Source: Halorubrum trapanicum
GTDB taxonomy: Archaea; Halobacteriota; Halobacteria; Halobacteriales; Haloferacaceae
Length of the DNA stretch: 64,000 nucleotides
NCBI RefSeq assembly: GCF_017873555.1
Contig: NZ_JAGGKE010000013.1
Coordinates: 20,880-84,879, forward strand
Reading direction: 5' to 3'
Under the pieces are notes generated by a model. That model was not told the origin of the DNA and ran no database searches. It was given only the letters and a program-made list of their open reading frames with translations. Below, in pieces: positions 29,873-39,635 of this stretch; within the stretch, counting starts at the first letter, position 1; each line of letters opens with the position of its first letter. The position numbers and the translations under genes are program-made.

Positions 29873-29874
29873 TT

Positions 29875-31176
29875 ATGGCATCAAAATCTGAGAGCACCCA
29901 CAACGGATCGGACGACGAGGCGGCAGAACCAATCGAGCCTGAGTCGGCACTCGAGACCGCCCGCCGTCAGTTGGATCATGCTGCCAGTCACTTGGATATC
30001 GACCCCAGTATCGTCGAACGGCTCAGATATCCGAAGAAAGTCCACGAAGTAACAGTCCCAGTCGAACGCGATGACGGTACGGTCGATGTGTTCACCGGCT
30101 ACCGAGCTCAACACGACAGTGTCAGAGGCCCGTTTAAAGGAGGGCTCCGGTATCACCCCGAGGTGAGTAGAGACGAGTGTGTCGGACTCGGCATGTGGAT
30201 GACCTGGAAGTGCGCTGTTATGGATCTCCCGTTCGGGGGTGCCAAGGGTGGCGTCGCAGTCAACCCGAAAGAGTTGAGTTCGGGAGAAAAAGAGCGACTC
30301 ACTCGTCGGTTTGCCCAGGAAATTCGCGATGTTATCGGACCGAATCGCGATATTCCCGCGCCGGATATGGGTACTGATCCACAGACGATGGCGTGGCTGA
30401 TGGACGCGTACTCGATGCAGGAAGGTGAAACGATACCGGGAGTCGTCACCGGGAAGCCACCAGTCATCGGGGGGAGTGAAGGTCGTGAGGAAGCGCCTGG
30501 ACGGAGTGTCGCGATCATCACCAAGCAGGCCTGCGAATATTATGGGAGCGATCTCGAGGGAACAACGGTCGCAATCCAGGGCTACGGGAGTGTCGGTGCG
30601 AACGCCGCCCGGCTGCTTGATGAGTGGGGAGCAATGGTCGTCGCAATCAGTGACGTGAACGGCGCAATGTACGACCCAGACGGGATCGAGACGGCGACCG
30701 TCCCGTCACACGACGAGGAGCCTGAAGCCGTCACGAAATACGCAGACGACGTGATCTCAAACGATGAGTTGCTCACACTCGATGTTGACGTACTCATCCC
30801 TGCCGCTCTCGGAAACGTGATCACCGAAGCAAATGCGAGTGCGATCGCCGCTGACCTCGTCGTTGAAGGCGCAAACGGTCCCACCACTTCGACGGCGAGT
30901 GCGATTCTCGCAGAGCGAGACATTGCAGTTATCCCCGATATTCTCGCTAATGCTGGCGGAGTCACGGTGAGCTACTTCGAGTGGCTCCAGGATATCAATC
31001 GCCGATCGTGGTCGCTCGAACGGGTGAACGACGAACTCGAAACGGAGATGCAAGCCGCTTGGCAGGCAGTCACAGACGAATACGAGCACCGCGATGTCAC
31101 GTGGCGTGATGCAGCCTATATTGTTGCGCTCTCACGGATCGCTGAATCCCACGAGGTACGGGGGCTCTGGCCGTAG
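29875..31176 (+). CDS. gdhB: Glutamate dehydrogenase (Glu/Leu/Phe/Val family)
   Basis: 433 residues. The acidic N-terminal extension of about 35 residues is followed by [30 protein letters not shown] (catalytic Lys), [12 protein letters not shown] and the Rossmann motif [10 protein letters not shown]. It interconverts glutamate with 2-oxoglutarate and ammonium. Coenzyme preference cannot be read safely. It is grouped with an upstream zinc ribbon and a downstream membrane protein. Confidence 0.92.
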   Translation: MASKSESTHNGSDDEAAEPIEPESALETARRQLDHAASHLDIDPSIVERLRYPKKVHEVTVPVERDDGTVDVFTGYRAQHDSVRGPFKGGLRYHPEVSRDECVGLGMWMTWKCAVMDLPFGGAKGGVAVNPKELSSGEKERLTRRFAQEIRDVIGPNRDIPAPDMGTDPQTMAWLMDAYSMQEGETIPGVVTGKPPVIGGSEGREEAPGRSVAIITKQACEYYGSDLEGTTVAIQGYGSVGANAARLLDEWGAMVVAISDVNGAMYDPDGIETATVPSHDEEPEAVTKYADDVISNDELLTLDVDVLIPAALGNVITEANASAIAADLVVEGANGPTTSTASAILAERDIAVIPDILANAGGVTVSYFEWLQDINRRSWSLERVNDELETEMQAAWQAVTDEYEHRDVTWRDAAYIVALSRIAESHEVRGLWP

Positions 31177-31180
31177 GGAG

Positions 31181-31594
31181 ATGGACTATCGCCCACTCAG
31201 ACGGATCCGACAGCCAACTACCCCGTTTGAACGGGGACTGTTTGGACTGTATCAACTCGTTAGCCCCGGGACTATCCTCATCACTATCTGCTTTATCGGA
31301 TACGTCGTCATCGGCTTCAGTTTATCTTACGTCGGAATCTATGAACCAACGTACTCCGTTATGGGTTTCACTGATCCATTTTTCACGAGTTTGTCATTTC
31401 TAACAGGGCTCTTCATCAGTACGATGTCGGGGACGCTTGTGGCGCTCACGCTCTTGCTTAGTCCCAACGATTCGAAGGCTGATCTCGTTGTCGTGGTGAG
31501 TTTCATCGCTCTTGGATTTGGGGCCGCTACCATGCGAGTCACATTCGGAGCCGTCCAAGCATATTTCACTGAGATAGTAAGTAATCTTCTATAA
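31181..31594 (+). CDS. Membrane protein downstream of glutamate dehydrogenase
   Basis: 137 residues from the ATG at 31181, 4 nt after the dehydrogenase stop. Three or four hydrophobic segments (about 25-50, 65-85, 97-130) and a basic N-terminus. Family not recognised. The tight spacing suggests the same transcript. Confidence 0.6.
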   Translation: MDYRPLRRIRQPTTPFERGLFGLYQLVSPGTILITICFIGYVVIGFSLSYVGIYEPTYSVMGFTDPFFTSLSFLTGLFISTMSGTLVALTLLLSPNDSKADLVVVVSFIALGFGAATMRVTFGAVQAYFTEIVSNLL

Positions 31595-31633
31595 AAACAA
31601 TAAATAGTTTGAAATACGGAAGAAATTGGTTAC

Positions 31634-31780
31634 TTGAATTGAGGCGCTAAGGCCCCTTCCTCAACGAGCAAGTGGAGCGAGCGAGTAGGGAAGGATTCAG
31701 CGCCGCACAAGTATCAAACACGTTAGACGCTCGGCCTACAGGCGCACCACCACCTTATTATATTGTTCTCAAGAACTGCT
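31634..31780 (+). mobile_element. Solo left end of an IS200/IS605-type element
   Basis: Directly after TTAC (31630-31633). It matches the end at 43672 (inverted) through the segment cagcgccgcac and onward to the gacgctcgg and caggc blocks, about 145 bp. No transposase follows. 31780-31915 holds no recognisable gene. Confidence 0.65.
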
Positions 31781-31915
31781 CAAGTGGATCCAGACACAGG
31801 GGCTTGCTACCGATGGCCGGTCGGTTCACTGTACAGGATACTGGTAAGTCCCATCCGTCTCGTGACTGATCACGCAACAAGCCGGCTGCGTGGTTCATGT
31901 TCGGGTGTATCATCT

Positions 31916-32890
31916 CTACTCGCTGAAAGCACCCGCCACGAGCAGTGGGAAGACGAGCGTCGCCTCTGCTTCGACCTGCGTATAATTTGTCCGGTCATCA
32001 TCTTTGATCTTCCCCCACGATACTGCCTCGTTCGGGGGTGCGCCAGAGAGTGACCCATCCCCTTCCATACCGGTCGAGATATAGACGACGTAATCGGCCC
32101 CACCGCGGAACAAGTTCGTCATAATCGCGTGGTGTTTCGGCACGCCACCTCCAACTGCGATCAGACCCGTCGTATCGGCGAGCATTCCGTCCTCAATGAG
32201 CGAGTCGTAATCGTCGAGAATCTCGATTCCGACCTCCGAATCGTACCCCTGTCGGTAATAGTAGAGAAAATTCCCAACCTCGGAATCCGTCAGTGCCGGA
32301 CAGTAGACGGGAACATCATTGTCCGCTGCTTGTTTCAGAACCGAATCCTGATCGTCGAGTGTCTCCCCTAACTCTCGGGCAAACGATGTCGGCGTCCGAA
32401 CCTTTTCCTCAGCGAAGAACTCCTCGAAGAAGTCGTATAGGTACTCCTCCAACCAAACGTAACGGTTGGAAGGGACGAACAGATTCCCAAGACGGTTGAT
32501 TCCCTGTTCCCGGAGAACTGCTTCATCCGCATCCCACTCTCCCATTTTGAACGGCTTCGCCGTTTTGATAACATCCTCCGCCAGCGATCCCGCGGTCGTG
32601 ATAAGCACGTCGACGTACCCTTCACGAACGAGGTAGGCGACGACTTCACGCAATCCCGACGAAATGATATTCGACGTGCATGTGAGATAGATCGTGGCAT
32701 CGGCGTCTTGCATTTGCTCGGCGATGTCGATGGCCTCTGCGAGTTGCGTCGCCTGAAAGCCCGTCGTTGCATACGCTTCCAGCATCTCCTGAAAATCGAA
32801 TTCGCCACGGAAGTCGTAGCCCTGCACGTCTGGCGTGGTCAACTCTTCAGCACTTCCCGGAACAACGTGGTCGTGAGACTCCTCGTCCAT
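31916..32890 (-). CDS. dys: Deoxyhypusine synthase
   Basis: 324 residues from the ATG at 32890. Family segments are YLTCTSNIISSGLREVV, the glycine-rich LIAVGGGVPKHH with the catalytic Lys, and GADYVVYISTG. It uses spermidine or agmatine with NAD to modify a lysine of aIF5A, an essential step normally encoded once on the chromosome. Finding it on an IS-rich accessory region is unusual; it may be a second copy or the region may be chromosomal. Confidence 0.88.
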   Translation of the reverse strand: MDEESHDHVVPGSAEELTTPDVQGYDFRGEFDFQEMLEAYATTGFQATQLAEAIDIAEQMQDADATIYLTCTSNIISSGLREVVAYLVREGYVDVLITTAGSLAEDVIKTAKPFKMGEWDADEAVLREQGINRLGNLFVPSNRYVWLEEYLYDFFEEFFAEEKVRTPTSFARELGETLDDQDSVLKQAADNDVPVYCPALTDSEVGNFLYYYRQGYDSEVGIEILDDYDSLIEDGMLADTTGLIAVGGGVPKHHAIMTNLFRGGADYVVYISTGMEGDGSLSGAPPNEAVSWGKIKDDDRTNYTQVEAEATLVFPLLVAGAFSE

Positions 32891-32981
32891 ACCGGCAATT
32901 AGCAGGATGCCGGTTTGAATCGTTCGAGACGGGTCGCCGATTCTCGATACACACAAGTCCAGCATCAGCTAACTGTTCAAT

Positions 32982-33719
32982 ATGTCCCAGCCGACGGTGG
33001 CTGTTCTCCGACCCGACGACAGCCGTATCGTTGAGGCGGTCGAGTATCTCCAGTCACTCGATGTATCCCCGATTCCAGACCCAATGCTGGCAATCACACC
33101 GACCGGTCAGGTTCCCCCAACATGCGGACTACTGTATCTTCACAAGCGAGACCGGTGTCGATCTAGCTGCGACAGCGGGATGGAAACAACGAGGCACCAC
33201 TGTTTGTGCTGTCGGAGATCAGACTGCAACCGCATTATGCAATCGGGGCTATTCAGTCGATATCGTTCCATCGACGTTCACATCCACAGGACTCGTCGAC
33301 GAGTTATCTACTGAAGTCGAGGGCCAAACCGTTGAACTTGCTCGGAGTGCACACGGCAGCGAAGTACTTGTTGAAGGACTGGAAGCAGCTGGTGGAATTG
33401 TCAGCGAAACAGCCTTATATCGCCTGAAACGACCGGAGACTGCGGGACAGTCGGTTTCACTTGCGGTAGACGGTAAGCTGGACGGTATACTGTTCACCTC
33501 GCCAAAGACGATAGAGCACTTCGTTCAAATTGCGACTGAACGTGACGCTGTCGCTGCACTCCAACGCGAGCTAGAGGAGACGATTGTTGGAGCGATAGGA
33601 GCACAACAAAACGTGCTGTCGACAAGCATGGGATCGCTGTTGATGTTATGCCGGATACAGTGGGGTTCACACAGCTTGCCGAGGTCACCGTACGTCGAAT
33701 TCTGGATACCCACCAATGA
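32982..33719 (+). pseudogene. hemD: Frameshifted uroporphyrinogen-III synthase
   Basis: Starts MSQPTVAVLRPDDSRIVEAV and runs in frame to about 33110. It continues in another frame (CIFTSETGVDLAATAG..., VCAVGDQTATAL, DGILFTSPKTIEHF) and shifts again near 33610 to finish GFTQLAEVTVRRILDTHQ at 33719. The order matches HemD. Two frameshifts make it inactive. It would have supplied the uroporphyrinogen for haem and sirohaem. Confidence 0.78.
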
Positions 33720-33758
33720 ACACATTCCGTCTCCAATCTGTTAGCTGACTTTGAGTGT

Positions 33759-34925
33759 TCACTGACGTCTCACCGTAAACCACGTTACTCCGATCAAGAA
33801 GGCAGCGGCACCAGACACTAACAGGGTTTGACGATAGCCGAACAGTGCTGCAGCCCCGACACTAAGCGGCGGACCGACCGTCGTGCCGAGTCTGAGAACA
33901 CTTGTCCGAATACTCATAATGCTCCCGCGGAATTCGTCCGGTGCTCGTTCGTTGAGTGCCGTATCCGTAATCGGCTCTGCAAGTCCTTGACCAAGTCCGA
34001 ATAGAAGGAGTGCACCAGCAACTACGTATATAGAGTCTGCGACGGCGACGCCGACGAGTCCGATCCCGTAACTCACGAATCCGAGCGCGATCGATTGGAA
34101 GCTCGTGAGCGACCGAAGCACGCGATCACCTTGCATTGCTGTCGCTCCCATCGTAACCGCGGGTAATCCCACGAGAAGGCCGATACTCGCTGATGAGAGG
34201 TGATATTCGTTGGCGAGCAGGAATGGAACGGCGGTGAGTTGCGCGCCGTAGAGGATGACGAAAATACCGAAGATAGCGAGATAGAGCACGACGAAGGGGG
34301 TCATCGATGTGGGTCCGGTGAGGAATGCACGGATACTCGAATTCGTATTGTTCTCGTCGCGCTGTGGCTCCTCGAGCAAGGTTATGCCGGGTACAGCGAC
34401 GAGCAGCGCGAGGAGAAAACACGCGAAGGGAGCCGACCAAGCGACTGTCGCCAGCGCACCGCCGAGTAACGGATAGCCAGCAGCACCCACCGCGAGAATC
34501 GCCGCGTTGGTCCCAATTAGCACTCGTCGTTGTTCACCGGAATAGAGGTCGCCGAGGAGCGTGACCGTGAGCATCGCAATCGCACTACTCGCCGCCCCTT
34601 GGATGGCTCGCAGGACCAAGATCAGGGTGAAGTCGGAAATGAAGATGATACCGCCCCCACTGAGTCCGAAGACAACAAGCGCCGGGATTAGAATCGGTTT
34701 TCGACCGATGCGGTCAGTTAGCAGTCCAATCGGGAGAGTGAGAAAGATCCCGGGGAGCGTGAACGCCGACAGCAAGAGGCTGGCCTGTGCCTCCGAAATG
34801 TTCCATGCCTCCTGGACCGCTGGGAGTACAGGGCTGATGAGTGAGACACCCATGACAGCGACGAGCGTACTCGCGAAAATCACGGCTGTTGCTGGCGAGT
34901 TCCGGAGTTTCCGTATCCATTCCAT
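33759..34925 (-). CDS. MFS transporter (drug-efflux type)
   Basis: 388 residues, counting from the ATG at 34925 (MEWIRKLRNSPATAV), with a longer alternative start at 35024. Twelve helices, with LLTDRIGRKPILIPALV as the MFS loop 2-3 motif and an Arg/Glu-containing RDEN loop in the centre. Probably proton-coupled efflux. Substrate unknown. Confidence 0.85.
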   Translation of the reverse strand: MEWIRKLRNSPATAVIFASTLVAVMGVSLISPVLPAVQEAWNISEAQASLLLSAFTLPGIFLTLPIGLLTDRIGRKPILIPALVVFGLSGGGIIFISDFTLILVLRAIQGAASSAIAMLTVTLLGDLYSGEQRRVLIGTNAAILAVGAAGYPLLGGALATVAWSAPFACFLLALLVAVPGITLLEEPQRDENNTNSSIRAFLTGPTSMTPFVVLYLAIFGIFVILYGAQLTAVPFLLANEYHLSSASIGLLVGLPAVTMGATAMQGDRVLRSLTSFQSIALGFVSYGIGLVGVAVADSIYVVAGALLLFGLGQGLAEPITDTALNERAPDEFRGSIMSIRTSVLRLGTTVGPPLSVGAAALFGYRQTLLVSGAAAFLIGVTWFTVRRQ

Positions 34926-35382
34926 TCGCTCTATTACTCTTTCGGTGAGCGCTCCCCGTAAGTCATCCGCTATGGGGGAGTGGTCGCCCTGAATCAGAAC
35001 CGGAGGACGTTCACGGTGAGCCAATTATGTTCACAAGCCCAAAGACGCAGATTATTACAAACGGTGTAGGTGAAAGCCACGTGGTTTGACATCCAAGCAA
35101 TTCACCACGGAGTGTGACTACACTGGGCATCGGACGTCCGGGAAGAAATTATCACCATGACTGAGCTCCTTGAGGAGACGTACGTTGCGGCGCTGCAGCG
35201 TGATTTCGTAGATGTTTCCCCGGAGGCATGCTCGTAGGTGTGGTTCGACGACCACCCTGCTGGTTTAGAACAACAACCGACGAAAACTACCCCTCAGTTA
35301 GCCCTCCGCCGGATCTCCTCGACGAGTTCAAACAGTTGCACGACGGACAGTACCGACTCTCGTGACCGGCTGGATCCGTCAC
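34926..35382. other. Stretch with decayed coding sequence
   Basis: Short frames read MTELLEETYVAALQRDFV (35157 onward) and DENYPSVSPPPDLLDEF ending with a TGA near 35364, in different frames. They look like pieces of one lost gene of unknown identity. Nothing else recognised. Confidence 0.35.
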
Positions 35383-36153
35383 TCACCGCTGCGTCTGGCC
35401 ACCATCGACGGGAAGCGCGTGCCCAGTGACGAACGAAGCGTCGTCCGAGCAGAGCCACACGATCACGCTCGCCACTTCGGCGGGATCGGCCGGTCGACCC
35501 ATCGGCACGCCGGCGGTGACTTCATCCTGCTCCTCGGGAGACATCGACTGGAGGGCACGTGTGTTAACGATTGTCGGACAGACTGCATTAACTCTGATAC
35601 CGTCTGCGGCGAATTCGAGCGTGACCGACCGCGTGAGCCCGACAACGCCGTGTTTGCTCGCGCTGTAGGGCGTCCGACCGGGACTGCCCCGTATCCCGGC
35701 GTGTGAGGCAGTGTTGACGATAGCCCCGCCACCGGAGTCCAGAAGAGCCGGTATCTCATGTTTCAGCCCGAGCCACACGCCTTTCTGGGAGATGCTGGTG
35801 ACGCGGTCCCAATCCTGCTCGGAGATGTCGGTTACTGGCGCGGGATCGGCTCCGGTGGCGACGTTGTTCACTGCGAAATCGAGGCGGCCATACTCTTCAA
35901 GCGCACGCTCAATCATCGCCTTGACCTCAGTGGAGTCGCTGACATCAGTGCGGACGAACGTTGCGTTCCCGCCGTCGTTTTCGATGCGGCTGACTGTCTC
36001 TCCGCCAGCCTCGTCGTCGATATCCACGACAACGACATCGGCTCCCTCGTCGGCGAATCGCTCCGCAGTCGCTCTGCCGATCCCCGACCCCGCACCCGCT
36101 ACCAACGCGACACCGTCACTAAAGTTCCGCGAAATGCTGCTGAAAGACACCAT
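35383..36153 (-). CDS. Short-chain dehydrogenase/reductase
   Basis: 256 residues. Classical SDR motifs: GAGSGIG (about 21-27), NNVA, the Ser of NTASHAG, YSASK and a C-terminal VTGHALPVDGG. NAD(P)-dependent oxidation of an alcohol or reduction of a ketone; substrate not predictable. The Asp-rich segment after the second strand (VVVVDIDDEAG) suggests NAD preference. The frame is intact in a region of decayed neighbours. Confidence 0.88.
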   Translation of the reverse strand: MVSFSSISRNFSDGVALVAGAGSGIGRATAERFADEGADVVVVDIDDEAGGETVSRIENDGGNATFVRTDVSDSTEVKAMIERALEEYGRLDFAVNNVATGADPAPVTDISEQDWDRVTSISQKGVWLGLKHEIPALLDSGGGAIVNTASHAGIRGSPGRTPYSASKHGVVGLTRSVTLEFAADGIRVNAVCPTIVNTRALQSMSPEEQDEVTAGVPMGRPADPAEVASVIVWLCSDDASFVTGHALPVDGGQTQR

Positions 36154-36314
36154 TTATAACCTTCGCCGGAGCGTCCGATACCCGTGAAATCCGCCACCGT
36201 GTACCGAAATTACAGAGTCGTGAAATCTAGTGAGAACACTGGAAAACCGGTGTGGAGGTGGGGGTCTGGCGATGATCCCAATGTCCTACTATCTGCGTTT
36301 CATAGGTACTGGCA

Positions 36315-36548
36315 ATGGCGAATTCGCGGCGGCCCATCGCACCAGCTGAAGAAAATGTCCTCAATCATCTTGAGGCATATCTCGAAGAACTGGGCGATAC
36401 CAACCCGCTTACGCGTGAGATAGCTATCACATACCTCGAAGATCACGGAATCAAGCCTGCCGACGGACGCGATATAATCAAACAGCTACTCCTGAAGGGG
36501 TATCTGTATGAGGTTGGTGACGAAATTCGGATTCCACCACGCTCGTGA
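36315..36548 (+). CDS. Small winged-helix-like protein
   Basis: 77 residues: NVLNHLEAYLEELGDTN, a helix-turn-helix-like middle (GRDIIKQLLLKGYLYEVGDE) and a basic end. It resembles the fold of small archaeal regulators. It lies upstream of a PadR gene on the same strand. Function unknown. Confidence 0.55.
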   Translation: MANSRRPIAPAEENVLNHLEAYLEELGDTNPLTREIAITYLEDHGIKPADGRDIIKQLLLKGYLYEVGDEIRIPPRS

Positions 36549-36703
36549 CGAGTTGGTACGTCTGTTGTCTATCAGACTCTTCTCTCTCTCTTATCGCTAG
36601 TTCACGCCTGTACCAAACACAACAGATCTTCCCCAGATGGTTCGTTACTTCCGATATACCAGAAATCGATAGTATTTCATGAATATAACTCGAGACGCGA
36701 ACG

Positions 36704-36985
36704 ATGTACGATCTCACTGGCTTTCAGCGCGATCTCCTGTATGTTATTGCCGGGCTTGAGGACCCACACGGGCTCGCAATCAAAGACGAACTCGAAGACT
36801 ACTACGAAAAAGAGATCCATCACGGGCGGCTGTATCCAAATCTCGACACACTTGTCGAGAAGGGGCTGGTCGAAAAAAGTCAGCGTGATCGACGAACTAA
36901 CGAGTATACCACCACTCGTCGAGGAACTCGAGAGATCGAGGCCCGAGTAGAGTGGGAAAACCAGTACATCGATCACGCAAACTGA
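36704..36985 (+). CDS. PadR-family transcriptional regulator
   Basis: 93 residues: FQRDLLYVIAGLEDPHGLAI, HHGRLYPNLDTLVEKGLVEK (recognition helix and wing of PadR) and the short RRGTREIEAR end. DNA-binding repressor, target unknown. The stop is 5 bp from a MITE on the right, which probably supplies its 3' flank. Confidence 0.82.
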   Translation: MYDLTGFQRDLLYVIAGLEDPHGLAIKDELEDYYEKEIHHGRLYPNLDTLVEKGLVEKSQRDRRTNEYTTTRRGTREIEARVEWENQYIDHAN

Positions 36986-36990
36986 CACCC

Positions 36991-37213
36991 CATCCGTCTT
37001 TAGTTAATACTATCAGTAATACTCGGTAGCCGTGGTTTTCGCCCAAATACGGCCTAGCCACACCAGCTACGGCAATAGAAGGGCGTTTGTGATGGTTACT
37101 TATCGCTCGATCTCGCCAGTACTGGTGTCTCATCTGTATCTTCTCCCGCCTCTAATACTGACAAGCATACTTTTGAGAATTGTATCACTCTCAAGCTTAA
37201 CTAAAGACGAATG
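36991..37213. mobile_element. 223-bp MITE with ISH8-type ends, second copy
   Basis: Catccgtctttagttaatac at the left and gcttaactaaagacgaatg at the right. Same length and sub-terminal pattern (tact.t.agtaatact) as the MITE at 9434-9656, but the middle has diverged. Flanking 10-mers do not match exactly, so the target duplication has decayed or the event was different. Confidence 0.8.
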
Positions 37214-37392
37214 GTCTGGCACCTATACGTACGTCTGTACACCGCATGAGGTGGTCGGCATGAAGGGTGCCATTCACGTAGAGTTATCTTCTCTCCGCCC
37301 TGATGACGAGGTCTTAGCCTTACTATTTCCAGCCGGCGAAAACGCTACGAGACCATCGGGTGACCGCTCTCTTCTACCCGAGATAGCGTCCG

Positions 37393-38577
37393 TCACACGG
37401 ACTCCCGAGCCGGTTCCTCCGTCGGATCGATGCTGAAAAACACCCGTCCGAGTGCCCGTGCCATTCCGACAAGCGTCAGCGCCCACACCACCAGCGCAAA
37501 CCAACTCCAGTACACAGGCACGACGGAAAGCAGTCCGAAGGTTCCAATCCCGGCGAGATTCAGCGTACACGCCGTGTACATCCCCATCGGGAACACCCGC
37601 CCCCACGCAGTCGGCGAGTACGTGTGAACCCCCCTACCGAATCCGAGCCGCAACCACGGGGCCACAATCACCCAAATTGGCGGTCGGCCGTCGACCCCAT
37701 CGGTGAGGAACTTCCAGACGTCAATCGCGAGCAGCAGGGGGATCCACCAAGAGGCGATCGCCCACGCGAGGAACGTTACGCCGACTATCACTGGTGCATA
37801 CGGTTCCCAGCCTTGAAACGCCACCAGCCCCGGGCCGAGCGTCGTCCCCGCGAGCGTCGTGATCGCCGCCGCGCCCATCGTGATCCAATACGGGCCGGTC
37901 CAATCGTCCGGGCGGATGGGGCCATCGAGGAGTCGATAGCTGACGACAGTAACGACGACGAAGTAGAGGACATACCCAGAGCCGAAGTAGCTCATGCTCA
38001 ACAGGACGACTACGTTTCCGTACCCTGCCAGCGGTTCAGCAAGCAACCCGCCGAGGACTGCGAGCGACTGCATGCAGACGATCACGAGCAAGAAGGCGCC
38101 GTCGATCCGCTCGCTCACACCCGCCTTTCCCGTGCCGATGATCTCGGTTACAAACAGGTAGTACAGCAGCAGTGGCGTGGCGACGACGGTCACGCCCCAC
38201 ATCGCGGCCGCCACCGCGACAATATCGAAGAACAGCAGAAACTGAACCCCGATGGTATTCGTGGCAACAATGAAGGTCAGCGTGCCCCAGTGTCGGTCTC
38301 GGTTCCGTAGATCGGCGAGCGTGCGTTTGGGAAAGGCCGCAGCTCGAACTGCGAACAGCGCAAGCAACAACGCGTAACAGGCGACGTTGAACACCGCTAG
38401 CGGCCGCGCGATAATTGTGATACCCAGCTCGAAGAAGGAAATTGAGACGATCCCAGTCGACATGACGAATCCGAAGTATGCCGGGTCGAGTATCTTGAGA
38501 GCGCTACCGAGAGAGGCAGCGAGTGTCTCCCTGTTAACAGAGGTAGACCGGTCGTCGATTCCGGATGAATTGGTCAT
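37393..38577 (-). CDS. TDT-family (TehA/SLAC1-like) transporter
   Basis: 394 residues with ten predicted membrane helices, starting after a short hydrophilic N-terminus. LDPAYFGFVMSTGIVSISFF in helix 1 and the conserved Phe/Gly pattern of helices 5 and 9 match the tellurite-resistance/dicarboxylate transporter family. Substrates in the family include malate, sulfite and anions. The divergent neighbour is a truncated haemoglobin controlled by a regulon palindrome 114 nt from this gene. Confidence 0.8.
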   Translation of the reverse strand: MTNSSGIDDRSTSVNRETLAASLGSALKILDPAYFGFVMSTGIVSISFFELGITIIARPLAVFNVACYALLLALFAVRAAAFPKRTLADLRNRDRHWGTLTFIVATNTIGVQFLLFFDIVAVAAAMWGVTVVATPLLLYYLFVTEIIGTGKAGVSERIDGAFLLVIVCMQSLAVLGGLLAEPLAGYGNVVVLLSMSYFGSGYVLYFVVVTVVSYRLLDGPIRPDDWTGPYWITMGAAAITTLAGTTLGPGLVAFQGWEPYAPVIVGVTFLAWAIASWWIPLLLAIDVWKFLTDGVDGRPPIWVIVAPWLRLGFGRGVHTYSPTAWGRVFPMGMYTACTLNLAGIGTFGLLSVVPVYWSWFALVVWALTLVGMARALGRVFFSIDPTEEPARESV

Positions 38578-38691
38578 TTCAGTCGCTCAAAGTGGGGGTC
38601 GATCCCACCGTATTGTCGGATTTTGGCCGGGCGGATGGTAAATGGGTACCGTTACGAGATCACACCTAACCACATCCCGGAAGACATTCAC

Positions 38692-38703
38692 CGAACATGT
38701 TCT
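38692..38703. promoter_or_regulatory. Regulon palindrome (CGAACATGTTCT)
   Basis: 39 nt before the GTG at 38743. The TATA-like tcttattc lies between. Eleven of twelve bases match the consensus. Confidence 0.75.
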
Positions 38704-38742
38704 TTCGGAGCAGTCTTATTCTTGAGATATTAAGTGACAGTA

Positions 38743-39108
38743 GTGGCGAAAACGCAAACAATCTACGCAAGGATCGGCGGAAATGAAGCTGTCGAATCTG
38801 TCGTGGCCGATTTTTATGATCGTGTCTTCTCAGATTCACTTCTTCAGCCGTATTTCGAAGATATCGACCGTGATGCGCTGTACGCTCACCAAGTACAATT
38901 CATAAGTGCCGTAGCAGGCGGCCCGGTATCATACGACGGCGCCGATATGCAGGCTGCTCACGAGGGAATGGGAATCACCGGGGAAGCCTTCGGTCGCGTT
39001 GCGACATACCTCGCCGAAGCGCTCAGAGAGAACGGTGTCACCGAGGACGACGTCGACGCGATCCTCGATGAAGTCGGTGCGCTCAAGCCGGATGTCGTGG
39101 CCCAGTAA
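38743..39108 (+). CDS. Group 1 truncated haemoglobin
   Basis: 121 residues, GTG start at 38743 (an alternative GTG at 38734 adds three residues). The 38743 start is preferred because it gives the same palindrome-to-start distance as the other regulon genes. YARIGGNEAVESVVADFYDR, LLQPYFEDID and MQAAHEGMGIT, whose His is the expected proximal haem ligand, are all typical. NO detoxification or O2 handling is the likely role in the nitrite-reduction island. Confidence 0.88.
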   Translation: MAKTQTIYARIGGNEAVESVVADFYDRVFSDSLLQPYFEDIDRDALYAHQVQFISAVAGGPVSYDGADMQAAHEGMGITGEAFGRVATYLAEALRENGVTEDDVDAILDEVGALKPDVVAQ

Positions 39109-39153
39109 ACGCATGTAAGTCGAGAGGTCTTTCTGAGGAGCTTTTTTCACAAC

Positions 39154-39495
39154 TCACTGCTGGACGCGATACACGTAGCCGCCACAACCGCACTGATCGA
39201 CGACGCTGGTCTCTGCGTCCGGGTAGTGGTCGTGGATCGGCGCCTCAAGGTACTCCTCGGGAGTGCCGTGGTTCGGATGCGTGACGAGGTTGACGTGGTA
39301 GTCAGGTTCCGTCTGATTGATCGCCGCAAGGGCGTGCTCGATTAGCGTCTCTCGATCGTCAGCGTACCGTTCCTGTTCGAGGTTTGCGGACCACGACGCA
39401 TCATGCTCCTCATCGAGAAATGAGGGTGCCAACTCGTTGGTTTCGGAGGCAGCCGTGGTACGTTCGCGGTCTGATTGCTGGTTCCGTGTGGACAT
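39154..39495 (-). CDS. CGCGG-tail protein (candidate rSAM-modified peptide)
   Basis: 113 residues from the ATG at 39495, which sits 38 nt from a perfect palindrome; in-frame upstream starts would overlap the site. A polar N-terminal half is followed by YHVNLVTHPNHGTPEEYLEA and the C-terminal VVDQCGCGGYVYRVQQ. I recall haloarchaeal proteins with this CGCGG tail being described as putative radical-SAM-modified RiPP precursors. No radical SAM gene is in this window. The mature function is unknown. Confidence 0.7.
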   Translation of the reverse strand: MSTRNQQSDRERTTAASETNELAPSFLDEEHDASWSANLEQERYADDRETLIEHALAAINQTEPDYHVNLVTHPNHGTPEEYLEAPIHDHYPDAETSVVDQCGCGGYVYRVQQ

Positions 39496-39533
39496 GAGAA
39501 TATGTATGAGACGGACACGCCTCCATGTCTGTG

Positions 39534-39545
39534 CGAACATGTTCG
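39534..39545. promoter_or_regulatory. Regulon palindrome, perfect copy
   Basis: CGAACATGTTCG, 38 nt upstream of the CGCGG-tail gene start at 39495. Confidence 0.8.
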
Positions 39546-39635
39546 CTACGTTCCGCTTTGCGGAGAGCCAGGTCGGGGGTCACGGGTGCAATCCCGACGA
39601 CCTCCCATTCGTCACGAATCGTTGAGACCGACGCT

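Noticed and set aside
35026..35038. ccaattatgttca as a regulon site before the MFS gene
   Set aside because: Only one half resembles the motif and the CGAA arm is missing.
36682..36694. CGAACGATGTACG near the PadR gene as another regulon palindrome
   Set aside because: The arms have a different spacing (13 bases), the match is poor and it overlaps the start region.
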